From Nisaea sp. (lineage in GTDB: Bacteria; Pseudomonadota; Alphaproteobacteria; Thalassobaculales; Thalassobaculaceae), in assembly GCF_017640745.1 (NCBI RefSeq), contig NZ_JAEPQA010000011.1:1-64000 (forward strand): a stretch of 64,000 bases of DNA, read 5' to 3'. A program made the position numbers and the translations under genes. Positions within the stretch are counted from its first letter, which is position 1; each line of letters begins with the position of its first letter. Shown in pieces: positions 17,731 to 26,143 of this stretch. The notes beneath the pieces were generated by a model. The model was not told where the DNA came from. It ran no database searches and was given only the letters and a program-made list of their open reading frames with translations.

Positions 17731-17973
17731 TTTTGTTTTCCTCGAATCTTAAGCTCTACGGTTTTACCGGCAGCACGTCTGCGTTTACCGGCCTCAATAT
17801 ACCCCAAGAAACGCGCATTCCGTCATGGAGTAAGAAACACTTTGGCAGTACGCCTATGCGGGGCGGCGGGATACCACACTTTTTTTTAATTGCCTAGCAT
17901 CAGAAATCCCGGCGCCATATCCCCAAAACGGCCGGAAGCGCGCGCGACTCGCCCGCTCTCCCGCTCCGCCCGG

Positions 17974-18714
17974 TCAGAGCATCGCCATCCCGCCGTTCAC
18001 GTGAATGGTCGCTCCGGTGACATAGGCCGCTTCCTCGGAAGCAAGATAGACCACCGACGCCGCGATGTCCTCGGGCGTACCGAGTCTTCCGGCCGGCACG
18101 CCCGCCAGCAGCTTCTCGTGCTGCGCCTCGTCAAGTACGTCGGTCATCGCGGTCTTGATGAATCCCGGCGCCACGATGTTCGCGGTAATCCCGCGATTGG
18201 CGACTTCCTGGGCGAGCGACTTGGTGAAACCGACCATCCCTGCCTTGGAGGCGGCGTAGTTCGCCTGGCCCGGATTGCCGGTCGCGCCGACGATGGAGGA
18301 AATCCCGACGATCCGTCCCCAGCGCCGCTTCATCATGCCGCGCAGCAGGGCACGGGACAGACGGAAGCCCGAGGTCAGGTTGACGTTCAGCACGCTTTCC
18401 CAGTCCTCGTCCTTCATCCGCAGCATCAGACCGTCACGGGTGACGCCGGCATTGTTGATGAGAATGTCGATTCCGTCGGTAGCGACCTCTTCGGCCGTCT
18501 TCGCCAAAGCGGCGACCGAGTCCGCATCGCCGAGATTGGCGGTGACCACATGGGCGCGGCTGCCGAGTTCGTCCGCCAGCGCCTGCAGGGCCTCCTCGCG
18601 CGTGCCCGACAGCACGACCTCGGCTCCCTGGGCATGCAGCGCCTTGGCGATCGCATTGCCGATACCGCCGCTCGCCCCCGTCACCAGAGCCGATTTTCCA
18701 TCCAGACGAAACAT
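17974..18714 (-). CDS. fabG: 3-oxoacyl-ACP reductase
   Basis: This 246-residue NADPH-dependent SDR performs the first reduction of fatty-acid elongation. It has TGASGGIG at residues 12-19, INNAG, and the catalytic Ser with YAASK near residues 138-155; the C-terminus (VTGATIHVNGGMAML) is typical of FabG. I chose the ATG at 18714 because GGGAGAAGG lies just upstream and the protein then begins in standard FabG fashion. The same frame is open further upstream, but only as a shadow of fabD. Confidence 0.97.
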   Translation of the reverse strand: MFRLDGKSALVTGASGGIGNAIAKALHAQGAEVVLSGTREEALQALADELGSRAHVVTANLGDADSVAALAKTAEEVATDGIDILINNAGVTRDGLMLRMKDEDWESVLNVNLTSGFRLSRALLRGMMKRRWGRIVGISSIVGATGNPGQANYAASKAGMVGFTKSLAQEVANRGITANIVAPGFIKTAMTDVLDEAQHEKLLAGVPAGRLGTPEDIAASVVYLASEEAAYVTGATIHVNGGMAML

Positions 18715-18755
18715 ATGCCTTCTCCCTCGCCCGTTCCCGGGTCGACCAGACTTCT

Positions 18756-19706
18756 TTAAAGAGTTTCGAGAAACGCCGCGATCTCTTCCGGCGTGCCGAC
18801 GGCACGGCCGGCGAGCGAACGGTCGATCCGCTTCGCAAGCCCGGTCAGAACCTTGCCGGAGCCGAGTTCGACGATCTCGGTGACGCCCTGCCCCGCAAGC
18901 CAGAGCACCGACTCGCGCCAGCGCACCATCCCCGTCACCTGTTCGACCAGCCGGGTGCGGATCTCGCGCGGATCGCTGATCTTGTCGGCCAGCACGTTCG
19001 CGACGAGCGGCACGACCGGCTGCCGCAGGTCTGTGGTCGCCAGCGCCTCGGCCATCGCGTCTGCCGCCGGGGCCATCAGGCCGCAATGGAAGGGGGCGCT
19101 GACCGGAAGCAGCACGCTCTTCCGCGCGCCTTTCTCCGCCGCCGCCGCGACCGCCTTCTCGACCGCAGCCTTGGAGCCGCTGATCACCACCTGCCCCTCG
19201 GCATTGTCGTTCGCGATATCGCAGACCCCGCCATCGGCCGCACCGGCCGCCGCGACTTCCTGCGCGAGCTCGAGCGAAACGCCCAGCAGAGCAGCCATCG
19301 CGCCCTCGCCCACCGGAACCGCGGTCTGCATGGACTCGCCGCGCAGCCGCAGCAGCTTCGCCGCGTCGGCGACGTCCAGCGCGCCGGCCGCCGCGAGCGC
19401 GGAATACTCGCCGAGGGAATGCCCCGCGACGTAGCTCGCCATGTCTCCGATCGACTTGCCGCTCTCGCTCTCCAGGACCCGGACCACAGCAAGGCTCACC
19501 GCCATCAGCGCCGGCTGGGCGTTGCGGGTCAGGATGAGCTCCTCTTCCGGCCCTTCGAACATCAGCCGGGACAGGGGCTCGCCCAGCGCATCGTCAACCT
19601 GCTCGAAAACCTCGCGCGCGGCGCCATAGGCGTCGGCGAGCGCTTTGCCCATTCCGACCGCCTGGGACCCCTGGCCGGGAAACGTAAATGCGCGAACCGT
19701 CGTCAT
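18756..19706 (-). CDS. fabD: Malonyl-CoA:ACP transacylase
   Basis: This 316-residue protein loads malonyl groups onto acyl carrier protein. The FPGQGSQ motif lies at residues 9-15, the nucleophile Ser97 is in GHSLGEYSAL, and the catalytic histidine is in VSAPFHCGLM. It is the first gene of the fabD-fabG-acpP-fabF-mltG run and diverges from rpsF across a 306-bp region. An AGGA ribosome site sits 8 nt before the ATG. Confidence 0.97.
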   Translation of the reverse strand: MTTVRAFTFPGQGSQAVGMGKALADAYGAAREVFEQVDDALGEPLSRLMFEGPEEELILTRNAQPALMAVSLAVVRVLESESGKSIGDMASYVAGHSLGEYSALAAAGALDVADAAKLLRLRGESMQTAVPVGEGAMAALLGVSLELAQEVAAAGAADGGVCDIANDNAEGQVVISGSKAAVEKAVAAAAEKGARKSVLLPVSAPFHCGLMAPAADAMAEALATTDLRQPVVPLVANVLADKISDPREIRTRLVEQVTGMVRWRESVLWLAGQGVTEIVELGSGKVLTGLAKRIDRSLAGRAVGTPEEIAAFLETL

Positions 19707-19861
19707 GTTTGAAATCCTTGTATTTTAACCAAGGTATTGTTCTGTCCTTCCACGCCGGGCCTTGCGCCCGCGTGAAGGCGGCGTTTGCTACACGCCCTCT
19801 TTTCAGCGGCGCCAAAGAGAACGAGCCGGAAAAGCGCTGTCAAGCGGAACCGTCTCTCAGG

Positions 19862-19889
19862 TTGCGCGCCTCGGGGTTTTGTGTATATT
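19862..19889 (+). promoter_or_regulatory. Candidate sigma-70 promoter of the rpsF operon
   Basis: TTGCGC (19862-19867) and TATATT (19884-19889) are separated by 16 bp in the 306-bp fabD-rpsF gap. A leader of about 115 nt would follow before the rpsF ATG at 20013, with a strong TAAGGAG ribosome site at 20001-20007. The assignment rests on hexamer similarity only. Confidence 0.5.
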
Positions 19890-19911
19890 CCGCCGGTCTC
19901 GCGCTAAGGCA

Positions 19912-19987
19912 CCCCGGTGCCGGGGCGGGATTTTACATAACTCCTTGCCGGCAGAGCCGGCTTAGCAGCGTCCCTTTGAACGGGGCG
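19912..19987 (+). promoter_or_regulatory. Structured rpsF mRNA leader with three hairpins
   Basis: Three successive stems are visible: CCCCG/CGGGG (19912-19916 with 19921-19925), GCCGGC/GCCGGC (19947-19952 with 19956-19961) and CGTCCC/GGGGCG (19969-19974 with 19982-19987, one G-T pair). The last ends 13 nt before the ribosome site. In many bacteria the S6:S18 complex represses its own operon by binding this leader, so this is a candidate autoregulatory site. I cannot confirm the consensus fold by eye. Confidence 0.45.
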
Positions 19988-20012
19988 TTCTGATTATCCG
20001 TAAGGAGATAAA

Positions 20013-20492
20013 ATGCCTCTCTATGAGTGCGTGTTCATTGCACGCCAGGACATCTCGTCCGCCCAAGCCGAGCAGCTCACCAGCGATTTCTCCGAGATCA
20101 TCACCAACATGGGTGGTGAGATCAAGAACACTGAGTCCTGGGGCCTTCGCTCCCTCGCTTACAAGATCAAGAAGAACCGCAAGGGCCACTATGTGCTGAT
20201 GCACGTCGATGCCCCGTCCGATGCCATCCTCGAGATGGAACGGCAGATGCGCATCAATGAAGACGTGCTGCGCTACATCAGCCTGCGGATCGAGGAAGTG
20301 CCGGAAGGCCAGTCCGCGATTCTTCTCGCCAAGTCCGAACGCAGCGACCGTGGTGGCCGTGGCGGCCGTCCGGGTGGCGGCCGGTTCGACCGTGGCGACC
20401 GTCCGGAACGTGGCGACCGCCCGGATCGCGGCGATCGCTTCGACCGTGGCGACCGCGGCGACCGTGACAACAGCGAAGCCCAGGGAGACTGA
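20013..20492 (+). CDS. rpsF: 30S ribosomal protein S6 with RGD-repeat tail
   Basis: This 159-residue protein begins with a standard S6 domain (MPLYECVFIARQDIS, then SWGLRSLAYKIKKNRKGHYVLM) of about 105 residues. A low-complexity basic-acidic tail follows, with glycine-arginine runs and four RGDRxx hexapeptides (residues 127-150). S6 normally ends near 95-135 residues, so the tail is long. The protein binds S18 in the 30S platform. It heads rpsF-rpsR-DUF2232-rplI with a strong ribosome site. Confidence 0.97.
   Translation: MPLYECVFIARQDISSAQAEQLTSDFSEIITNMGGEIKNTESWGLRSLAYKIKKNRKGHYVLMHVDAPSDAILEMERQMRINEDVLRYISLRIEEVPEGQSAILLAKSERSDRGGRGGRPGGGRFDRGDRPERGDRPDRGDRFDRGDRGDRDNSEAQGD
20391..20462 (+). 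repeat. Four 18-bp tandem repeats encoding RGDRxx
   Basis: Codons at 20391-20408, 20409-20426, 20427-20444 and 20445-20462 encode RGDRPE, RGDRPD, RGDRFD and RGDRGD. The units differ mainly at synonymous positions and in the last two codons, which points to in-frame repeat expansion inside the rpsF tail followed by divergence. Confidence 0.85.
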
Positions 20493-20495
20493 TCC

Positions 20496-20750
20496 ATGAG
20501 CACTCTTACGATTTCCCGCGCCGCCGTTCGCAAGCCGTTCATGCGCCGCCGCAAGTCCTGCCCGTTCTCCGGCCCGAATGCGCCGCAGATCGACTACAAG
20601 GACATCAAGCTGCTGCAGCGCTTCCTCTCCGAACGCGGCAAGATCGTTCCGAGCCGCATCACGGCCGTTTCGGCCAAGAAGCAGCGTGAGCTGGCGAAAG
20701 CCATCAAGCGCGCCCGCTTCATGGCCCTGCTGCCGTACGTGCTCAGCTAA
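20496..20750 (+). CDS. rpsR: 30S ribosomal protein S18
   Basis: This 84-residue basic protein matches S18 throughout, with [60 protein letters not shown]. It partners S6 in the small subunit. It starts 3 bp after the rpsF stop and is cotranscribed. Confidence 0.98.
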   Translation: MSTLTISRAAVRKPFMRRRKSCPFSGPNAPQIDYKDIKLLQRFLSERGKIVPSRITAVSAKKQRELAKAIKRARFMALLPYVLS

Positions 20751-20792
20751 GGGATCAGCCGACACCTGCTTTCGCGGGTTCGACGAGGCAAG

Positions 20793-21773
20793 ATGTGGTC
20801 AAAGTGGTTTCCCATAGGAGCGGCGGCACTCGCGAGCGCGCTCATGTATCTCTCCACGATCCTTGGATCGTTCGGAGCGATTCTGCTCGCCTTCCTGTCT
20901 CCGCTTCCGCTCTTCGCCCTCTCGCTTTCGCGGGGGTGGATGGCGGGGCTGACCGCGACCCTGGTTGCGGGGGCGATCGTTCTGGTCGCCGCCAATTCCA
21001 TGGCCGGCCTGTTCTTCGTGATCATTTCCGGTCTGCCGGCGGTGCTGCTGACGCGTCAGGCGTTGCTGGCACGGCCGCTGAACGACGATCCGGAGAACAC
21101 GGAGCTCGAATGGTATCCGGCCGGCATGCTGGTCATGTGGCTGACGGCGCTTCCCGCTGTGGGATTGCTGACAGCCGTTCTGGTCGCGGGCCTGCAGGGG
21201 CCGGGACTGGAAGCCATGGTCCGGACCGAGGTCGAGGGGATGTTCGCCGCGATGGGGACGGCAAGCGAAGGAATCTTCGCCCTGCCCCAGGAGCAGCTGG
21301 ACGCCGCCATGAACCTCACCGTTGCCGTCTTTCCCGGCATTGCCGGACTGCAATGGTCCATGCTGACCCTCGTCAACGGCCTGCTGGCCCAGGGCGTGCT
21401 TGCGCGCTTCGACGCCAATCTGAGGCCGTCGCCCCGAATGCGGGACATCCGATTGCCGGTCTGGGCGCCCTTTCCGCTCGCCATTGCCGCCCTGGCGGCG
21501 ATGCTCGCGGACGGAGCCCTCGGCTATCTCGGCTGGAACGCCGTGCCGATCCTGTGTCTGCCCTTCTTTCTCTCCGGTCTGGGGCTCATCCATGCCCTCG
21601 CCGGAGCGCCGAACGGCAAGCGCTGGCTTCTGCATGCGACCTATACGCTGATGGTCCTCTCCTTTCTGCTGCCCGCCCTGCAATTCATCTGGGTCCTGCT
21701 CGTTTTCGCGGGACTGGTGGATCACTGGGCGGATCTGAAGGGGCGGATCGCACGGAATTCGAATCAAACGTGA
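20793..21773 (+). CDS. DUF2232 domain-containing membrane protein
   Basis: This 326-residue polytopic membrane protein of the YybS-like DUF2232 family shows about eight hydrophobic segments (for example [20 protein letters not shown] and LYFIWVLL-like C-terminal helices). Its function is unknown. Its position between rpsR and rplI is common in alphaproteobacteria. The 42-bp gap from rpsR and the 67-bp gap to rplI fit one transcript. Confidence 0.85.
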   Translation: MWSKWFPIGAAALASALMYLSTILGSFGAILLAFLSPLPLFALSLSRGWMAGLTATLVAGAIVLVAANSMAGLFFVIISGLPAVLLTRQALLARPLNDDPENTELEWYPAGMLVMWLTALPAVGLLTAVLVAGLQGPGLEAMVRTEVEGMFAAMGTASEGIFALPQEQLDAAMNLTVAVFPGIAGLQWSMLTLVNGLLAQGVLARFDANLRPSPRMRDIRLPVWAPFPLAIAALAAMLADGALGYLGWNAVPILCLPFFLSGLGLIHALAGAPNGKRWLLHATYTLMVLSFLLPALQFIWVLLVFAGLVDHWADLKGRIARNSNQT

Positions 21774-21840
21774 TCCCGGTCGGAACCGGCCCGCGCCGCA
21801 GCTTCGCGGCAGAGGCCCCGGCCACAAAGGAGTAAGAGAA

Positions 21841-22446
21841 ATGGAAGTCATTCTTCTGGAGCGTATCGAACGTCTCGGCCAGATGGGCGACGTCGTTAAC
21901 GTGAAGCCGGGCTTCGCCCGCAACTTCCTGCTGCCCCAGGGCAAGGCCCTGCGTGCGAGCAAGAACAACCTGACCCACTTCGAAGGCCAGCGCGCCCAGC
22001 TCGAAGCGGAAAACCTTGAGCGCAAGGGCGAGGCCGAAAAGGTCGCGACCAAGCTTGAGGGCTTGGTGGTTCCGGTGATCCGGGCGGCCGGCGACAGCGG
22101 CCAGCTCTACGGCTCCGTCACCTCCCGCGACATCGCGGACGCGGTCACCGCCGCAGGCGTTACCGTCAGCAAGCGCCAGGTCATTCTGGACCGCGCCCTG
22201 AAAATGCTCGGCCTCGAAGAGATCCGCGTCGTGCTGCACCCGGAAGTGTCGGTGAACATCACCGTGAACATCGCCCGCAGCGCCGACGAAGCGGAACAGC
22301 AGAAGCTCCTCGGCCGCGCCGTCGGCACCGAGGAAGCCGAGGAAGAGGAAGAAGCCGGTCTGACGGCCGAAGCCGCTTCCGAGCTGCTCGAGGAAGGCCT
22401 CGCCGAAGCGGCTGCCGAAGAGGAAGAGAAGACCGCCGAGGCCTGA
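21841..22446 (+). CDS. rplI: 50S ribosomal protein L9
   Basis: This 201-residue protein has the conserved N-terminal L9 motif ([21 protein letters not shown]), a connecting helix and a C-terminal RNA-binding domain ([11 protein letters not shown]). It ends with an acidic, glutamate- and alanine-rich tail of about 40 residues beyond the usual length. An AAGGAG ribosome site precedes the ATG. A strong terminator follows, so rplI ends the ribosomal operon. Confidence 0.97.
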   Translation: MEVILLERIERLGQMGDVVNVKPGFARNFLLPQGKALRASKNNLTHFEGQRAQLEAENLERKGEAEKVATKLEGLVVPVIRAAGDSGQLYGSVTSRDIADAVTAAGVTVSKRQVILDRALKMLGLEEIRVVLHPEVSVNITVNIARSADEAEQQKLLGRAVGTEEAEEEEEAGLTAEAASELLEEGLAEAAAEEEEKTAEA

Positions 22447-22477
22447 GCCTCTTCGCGTCCCTCTAATACTGTTCCGG

Positions 22478-22512
22478 AAACGGCCGCCCGTCGAGGCGGC
22501 CGTTTTCTTTTT
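22478..22512 (+). terminator. Intrinsic terminator of the rpsF-rplI operon
   Basis: An 11-bp perfect stem (22478-22488 with 22495-22505) with a 6-nt loop runs into a T-rich tract (TTTTCTTTTT, 22503-22512). It lies 32 bp after the rplI stop. Confidence 0.9.
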
Positions 22513-22526
22513 CACAGGGCCAAGCC

Positions 22527-22552
22527 CTTGGATTTCGGGCCGCAAATCCAAG
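22527..22552. repeat. Perfect 9-bp inverted repeat upstream of dnaB
   Basis: CTTGGATTT (22527-22535) and AAATCCAAG (22544-22552) are exact reverse complements around an 8-bp GC-rich centre. The dyad lies between the rplI terminator and the dnaB promoter candidate, so it may be an operator. Confidence 0.6.
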
Positions 22553-22571
22553 ATATCCCCGTAATTCAGCT

Positions 22572-22619
22572 TTATACACAGCCGTAAGTCTTTGATAAAT
22601 CACGGCTTGGGGATAAGAT
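22572..22619 (+). promoter_or_regulatory. dnaB promoter candidate with DnaA-box-like sites
   Basis: TTGATA (22592-22597) and TAAGAT (22614-22619), 16 bp apart, form a plausible sigma-70 promoter. TTATACACA (22572-22580) fits the DnaA box consensus TTATNCACA exactly and lies just upstream of the -35. The reverse strand of 22608-22616 reads TTATCCCCA, one base off TTATCCACA, and overlaps the -10. The layout suggests DnaA control of dnaB, but this is inference. Confidence 0.45.
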
Positions 22620-22659
22620 TGCTGGAGACGTCCACAGCCCTTCTTGGTATGTGTATTCG

Positions 22660-24171
22660 ATGTCCAGTTCAGAGCCCTTCTCGACCATCACGTCGCTCAC
22701 GCGCGCGGAACCGCAGACCAGCGAATACCGCGAGCCTCCCCACAACCTGGAGGCGGAACAGGGTCTGCTCGGCGCCATCCTCGTCAATAACCGGGCCTTC
22801 GAGAGGGTCAGCGAGTATCTGGCGCCGGAACATTTCGCCGACCCTGTCCATGGCCGAATCTTCGCTGCCTGCGGCCGGCTGATCGAGAAAGGTCAGATCG
22901 CCAACCCCGTGACCCTGAAGCCGCTGTTCGATCAGGACGATTCCCTGCAGGAGGCCGGCGGCGCGCAGTATCTGGTCCGGCTCGCCGCCTCCGTCGTCAC
23001 CGTGATCAATGCGGACGATTACGGCCAGGCGATCTATGACAGCTTCCTGCGCCGCGAACTGATCGATCTCGGCGGCGAGATCGTCAACGTGGCCTACAAG
23101 CACGATCTCGACCTGCCGGCGGCCGATCAGATCGAGGCCGCGGAATCGAAACTCTTCAGTCTCGCGGAACGCGGCTCCAGTCAGGGCGGCTTCCAGGATT
23201 TCGGCGAGGCGCTCACCACTGCGGTGCGGATGGCGGAGGAAGCCTTCAAGCGGGACGGCGGTCTCGCGGGTATTTCCACCGGCCTAACCGACCTCGATGC
23301 CAAGCTCGGCGGCCTCCACCCTTCGGATCTGCTGATCCTCGCGGGCCGCCCCGCCATGGGGAAGACCGCGCTGGCGACGAACATCGCCTTCCATGTCGCG
23401 ACCGCCGCGCTCAAGGACCCGGAACTCGACCGCCAGGTCGTCGCCTTCTTCTCGCTCGAAATGTCGGCCGAACAGCTCGCCACGCGTATTCTGGCCGAGC
23501 AGACCGAGATTTCGTCGGAGCATATCCGGCGCGGTGAGCTGACGACCGAGGACTTCCAGAAGCTGGTCGCCGCCAGCCAGGACCTCGAACGGGCACCGCT
23601 CTATGTCGACGACACACCCGCGATTACCATAGCCACGATGCGGGCCCGCGCCCGGCGCCTGAAGCGTCAGCAGGGGCTCTCGCTGATCGTGGTCGACTAC
23701 CTGCAGCTCATGCGACCGTCCGCCGGCCAGCGGGCCGACAACCGTGTGCAGGAGATATCCATGATCACCCAGGGCCTGAAGGCGATCGCAAAGGAACTGG
23801 ATGTGCCGGTCATCGCCCTCTCCCAGCTCTCGCGCGCCGTCGAACAGCGCGAGGACAAGCGGCCGGTCCTCGCCGACCTTCGCGAATCCGGATCGATCGA
23901 GCAGGACGCGGACGTCGTCATGTTCGTGTTCCGCGAGCAGTACTATCTCGAGAAGGGCGAACCGGCGCAGCGCATCGACGAATCGGACGAGAAGTTCCAC
24001 GACCGGCACGACCAGTGGAAGGACCGCTGCGAGAAGTCCTACGGCAAGGCCGAGGTGATCATCGGCAAGCAGCGCCACGGCCCGACAGGCACCGTCACGC
24101 TGCACTTCGAAGGCTCGACGACCAAATTCTCCAACTTCGTCGCGGACGATCACATCCCGGACAGTTTCTGA
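22660..24171 (+). CDS. dnaB: Replicative DNA helicase DnaB
   Basis: This protein of about 503 residues has the DnaB N-terminal primase-binding domain (PHNLEAEQGLLGAILVNNRAFERV), a linker, and a RecA-like C-terminal domain with Walker A GRPAMGKTAL (near residue 230), Walker B LIVVDYLQLM and the arginine-finger region. It is the hexameric fork helicase. I chose the ATG at 22660; a GTG at 22651 in the same frame is possible, and neither start has a good ribosome site. The stop overlaps the alr start by one base. Confidence 0.97.
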   Translation: MSSSEPFSTITSLTRAEPQTSEYREPPHNLEAEQGLLGAILVNNRAFERVSEYLAPEHFADPVHGRIFAACGRLIEKGQIANPVTLKPLFDQDDSLQEAGGAQYLVRLAASVVTVINADDYGQAIYDSFLRRELIDLGGEIVNVAYKHDLDLPAADQIEAAESKLFSLAERGSSQGGFQDFGEALTTAVRMAEEAFKRDGGLAGISTGLTDLDAKLGGLHPSDLLILAGRPAMGKTALATNIAFHVATAALKDPELDRQVVAFFSLEMSAEQLATRILAEQTEISSEHIRRGELTTEDFQKLVAASQDLERAPLYVDDTPAITIATMRARARRLKRQQGLSLIVVDYLQLMRPSAGQRADNRVQEISMITQGLKAIAKELDVPVIALSQLSRAVEQREDKRPVLADLRESGSIEQDADVVMFVFREQYYLEKGEPAQRIDESDEKFHDRHDQWKDRCEKSYGKAEVIIGKQRHGPTGTVTLHFEGSTTKFSNFVADDHIPDSF

Positions 24172-25307
24172 TGCTCGACACCACTTCGGCTCGAGACGGA
24201 TCCGGTGCCGCATCGGAACTCGTCATCGATCTCGGCGCGGTCAGACGGAACTATCTGTCGCTCCAGGAGCGCCTCGGAAAGACCGAATGTGCCGCGGCCG
24301 TAAAGGCGGACGCCTATGGAACGGGCGCCGACAAGGTCGCTCCGGCGCTCTTCGAGGCCGGCTGCAGGACCTTCTTCGTCGCAACCGTCGATGAAGCAAT
24401 TGCCGTCCGGAAGATCCTCCCCGACTGCCGAATAGCGGTCCTCAACGGGCTGCTTGCGGGCACGGAACAGGTCTTTCCGGAGCACGATCTGATCCCTGTC
24501 ATCAACGACCTGGAGCAGATCGCGCGCATTCGAGAGATGTGCGTCTCCGCCGACCGGGCGTTGCCGGCCATGCTGCATATCGACACCGGGATGAACCGGC
24601 TCGGCCTCTCGCCCTCCGACATGGACCGGGTGGCCAGGGACCCGGACGTGCTGACCGGCCCCGACTGGCTCTATGCGATCTCGCATCTCGCCAGCGGCGA
24701 CGATCCGGACAACCCGGAGAACGCGGCGCAACTCGCGCGCTTCGCCGAGCAGCGCGGCCGTCTGAAACGGCCGATGCAGGCAAGCCTCGCTAACTCGGCA
24801 GGGATCTTTCTCGGCCCGGATTATCATCTGGATCTCGCCCGCCCCGGCTTCGCGCTCTATGGCGGCCGGGTCGAGGACGGCAAGCCGAGCCCGATGGAGC
24901 CGGTGGTCCGGCTGCGCGCCCGCATCCTGCAGGTCCGTACCGTCCGGGCCGGTGACAGCGTCGGCTACGGAGGCACTTATACGGTGACCGAGGACGCGCG
25001 CATCGCCACGGTGGCGGTCGGCTATGCGGACGGTTATCTGCGCTGCCTTTCCGGCAAGGGGGTGGCCTGTATCGGCGACCGGCGCCTCCCCGTGGTCGGC
25101 CGGGTCTCGATGGACATGCTTGCCGTCGATGTCAGCCAGGTGGATCCGACCGAAGTCCATCCGGGCGGCTATATCGAGCTGCTCGGACCGCATTACACGG
25201 TGAACGACGCGGCCGACGATGCCGGAACCATCGGTTATGAAATATTGACAGCTCTCGGCCATCGCTATACCCGACGCTACATCGAAGCGGCGAGCGGAGA
25301 GTCCTGA
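24171..25307 (+). CDS. alr: Alanine racemase
   Basis: This 378-residue PLP enzyme supplies D-alanine for peptidoglycan. The PLP lysine is Lys45 in AAVKADAYGTG, and the catalytic tyrosine is in DSVGYGGTYTV near residue 266; the C-terminal domain contains VSMDMLAVDVS. The ATG overlaps the dnaB TGA (TGATG), which fixes the start and implies translational coupling, a common dnaB-alr arrangement. Confidence 0.96.
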   Translation: MLDTTSARDGSGAASELVIDLGAVRRNYLSLQERLGKTECAAAVKADAYGTGADKVAPALFEAGCRTFFVATVDEAIAVRKILPDCRIAVLNGLLAGTEQVFPEHDLIPVINDLEQIARIREMCVSADRALPAMLHIDTGMNRLGLSPSDMDRVARDPDVLTGPDWLYAISHLASGDDPDNPENAAQLARFAEQRGRLKRPMQASLANSAGIFLGPDYHLDLARPGFALYGGRVEDGKPSPMEPVVRLRARILQVRTVRAGDSVGYGGTYTVTEDARIATVAVGYADGYLRCLSGKGVACIGDRRLPVVGRVSMDMLAVDVSQVDPTEVHPGGYIELLGPHYTVNDAADDAGTIGYEILTALGHRYTRRYIEAASGES

Positions 25308-25353
25308 TCATGCGTATCCCGATGCCCGGATCCCACGAGGGACACGCCAGCGC

Positions 25354-26127
25354 ATGACCTTCCTCGCAGCCGTGGGACGGACCTTCCTCGGGTTTCTCGC
25401 CGCCACCGGGCGGCTCGCGATGTTCACGGGCACGACGCTCGGTCATTGCGTGCGTCCCCCGCTCTACTGGCGCCTGCTCATGCGCCAGATCGTCGATATC
25501 GGGTATTACTCCCTGCCTGTCGTCGGCCTGACCACGCTCTTCTCCGGCATGGTTCTGGCCCTGCAAAGCTATACCGGCTTCGCGCGGTTCAACGCCGAGA
25601 GCGCCGTCTCCACCGTCGTCGTGCTCTCCATGACCCGGGAACTCGGCCCGGTGCTGGCCGGTCTCATGGTCGCGGGCCGTATCGGCGCCTCGATGGCCGC
25701 GGAGATCGGGACCATGCGCGTGACCGAGCAGGTCGACGCGCTGACCACGCTTTCGACCAATCCGTTCAAGTATCTCGTCGTTCCGCGGGTTCTTGCCGGC
25801 ATGATCAGCCTGCCCTTCCTCGTGCTGATCGGCGACATCATCGGAGTCTTTGGCGGCTATCTGGTCGGCGTGCACAAGCTCGGCTTCAACGCCGGCACGT
25901 ATCTGAAGAGCACCTTCGAGTTCCTCGAGACGCAGGACGTGGTCTCCGGCCTCGTGAAGGCGGCCGTCTTCGGTTTCCTGATCGCCGTCATGGGCTGCTA
26001 TCACGGCTACTATTCGGGCCGCGGCGCCCAGGGGGTCGGCCGGGCGACGACCAATGCGGTGGTCTCCGCCTCGATCCTGATCCTGATATCGAACTACCTG
26101 ATCACCGAACTCTTCTTCGCCCGCTAG
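25354..26127 (+). CDS. mlaE: MlaE family lipid ABC transporter permease
   Basis: This 257-residue integral membrane protein of the MlaE family has five to six helices and the family motifs TTLFSGMVLALQSY, VLSMTRELGPVLAGLMVAGRIGASMAAEIGTM and EQVDALTTLSTNP. It would be the permease of a phospholipid transport system at the inner membrane. The ATPase gene follows 16 bp later. No MlaD (MCE), MlaB or MlaC gene is adjacent. Confidence 0.93.
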   Translation: MTFLAAVGRTFLGFLAATGRLAMFTGTTLGHCVRPPLYWRLLMRQIVDIGYYSLPVVGLTTLFSGMVLALQSYTGFARFNAESAVSTVVVLSMTRELGPVLAGLMVAGRIGASMAAEIGTMRVTEQVDALTTLSTNPFKYLVVPRVLAGMISLPFLVLIGDIIGVFGGYLVGVHKLGFNAGTYLKSTFEFLETQDVVSGLVKAAVFGFLIAVMGCYHGYYSGRGAQGVGRATTNAVVSASILILISNYLITELFFAR

Positions 26128-26143
26128 GCGGCTGGAACGCACG

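Noticed and set aside
17880-17887. Run of eight T as a possible terminator on the plus strand
   Set aside because: No stable hairpin precedes it and no plus-strand gene ends nearby.
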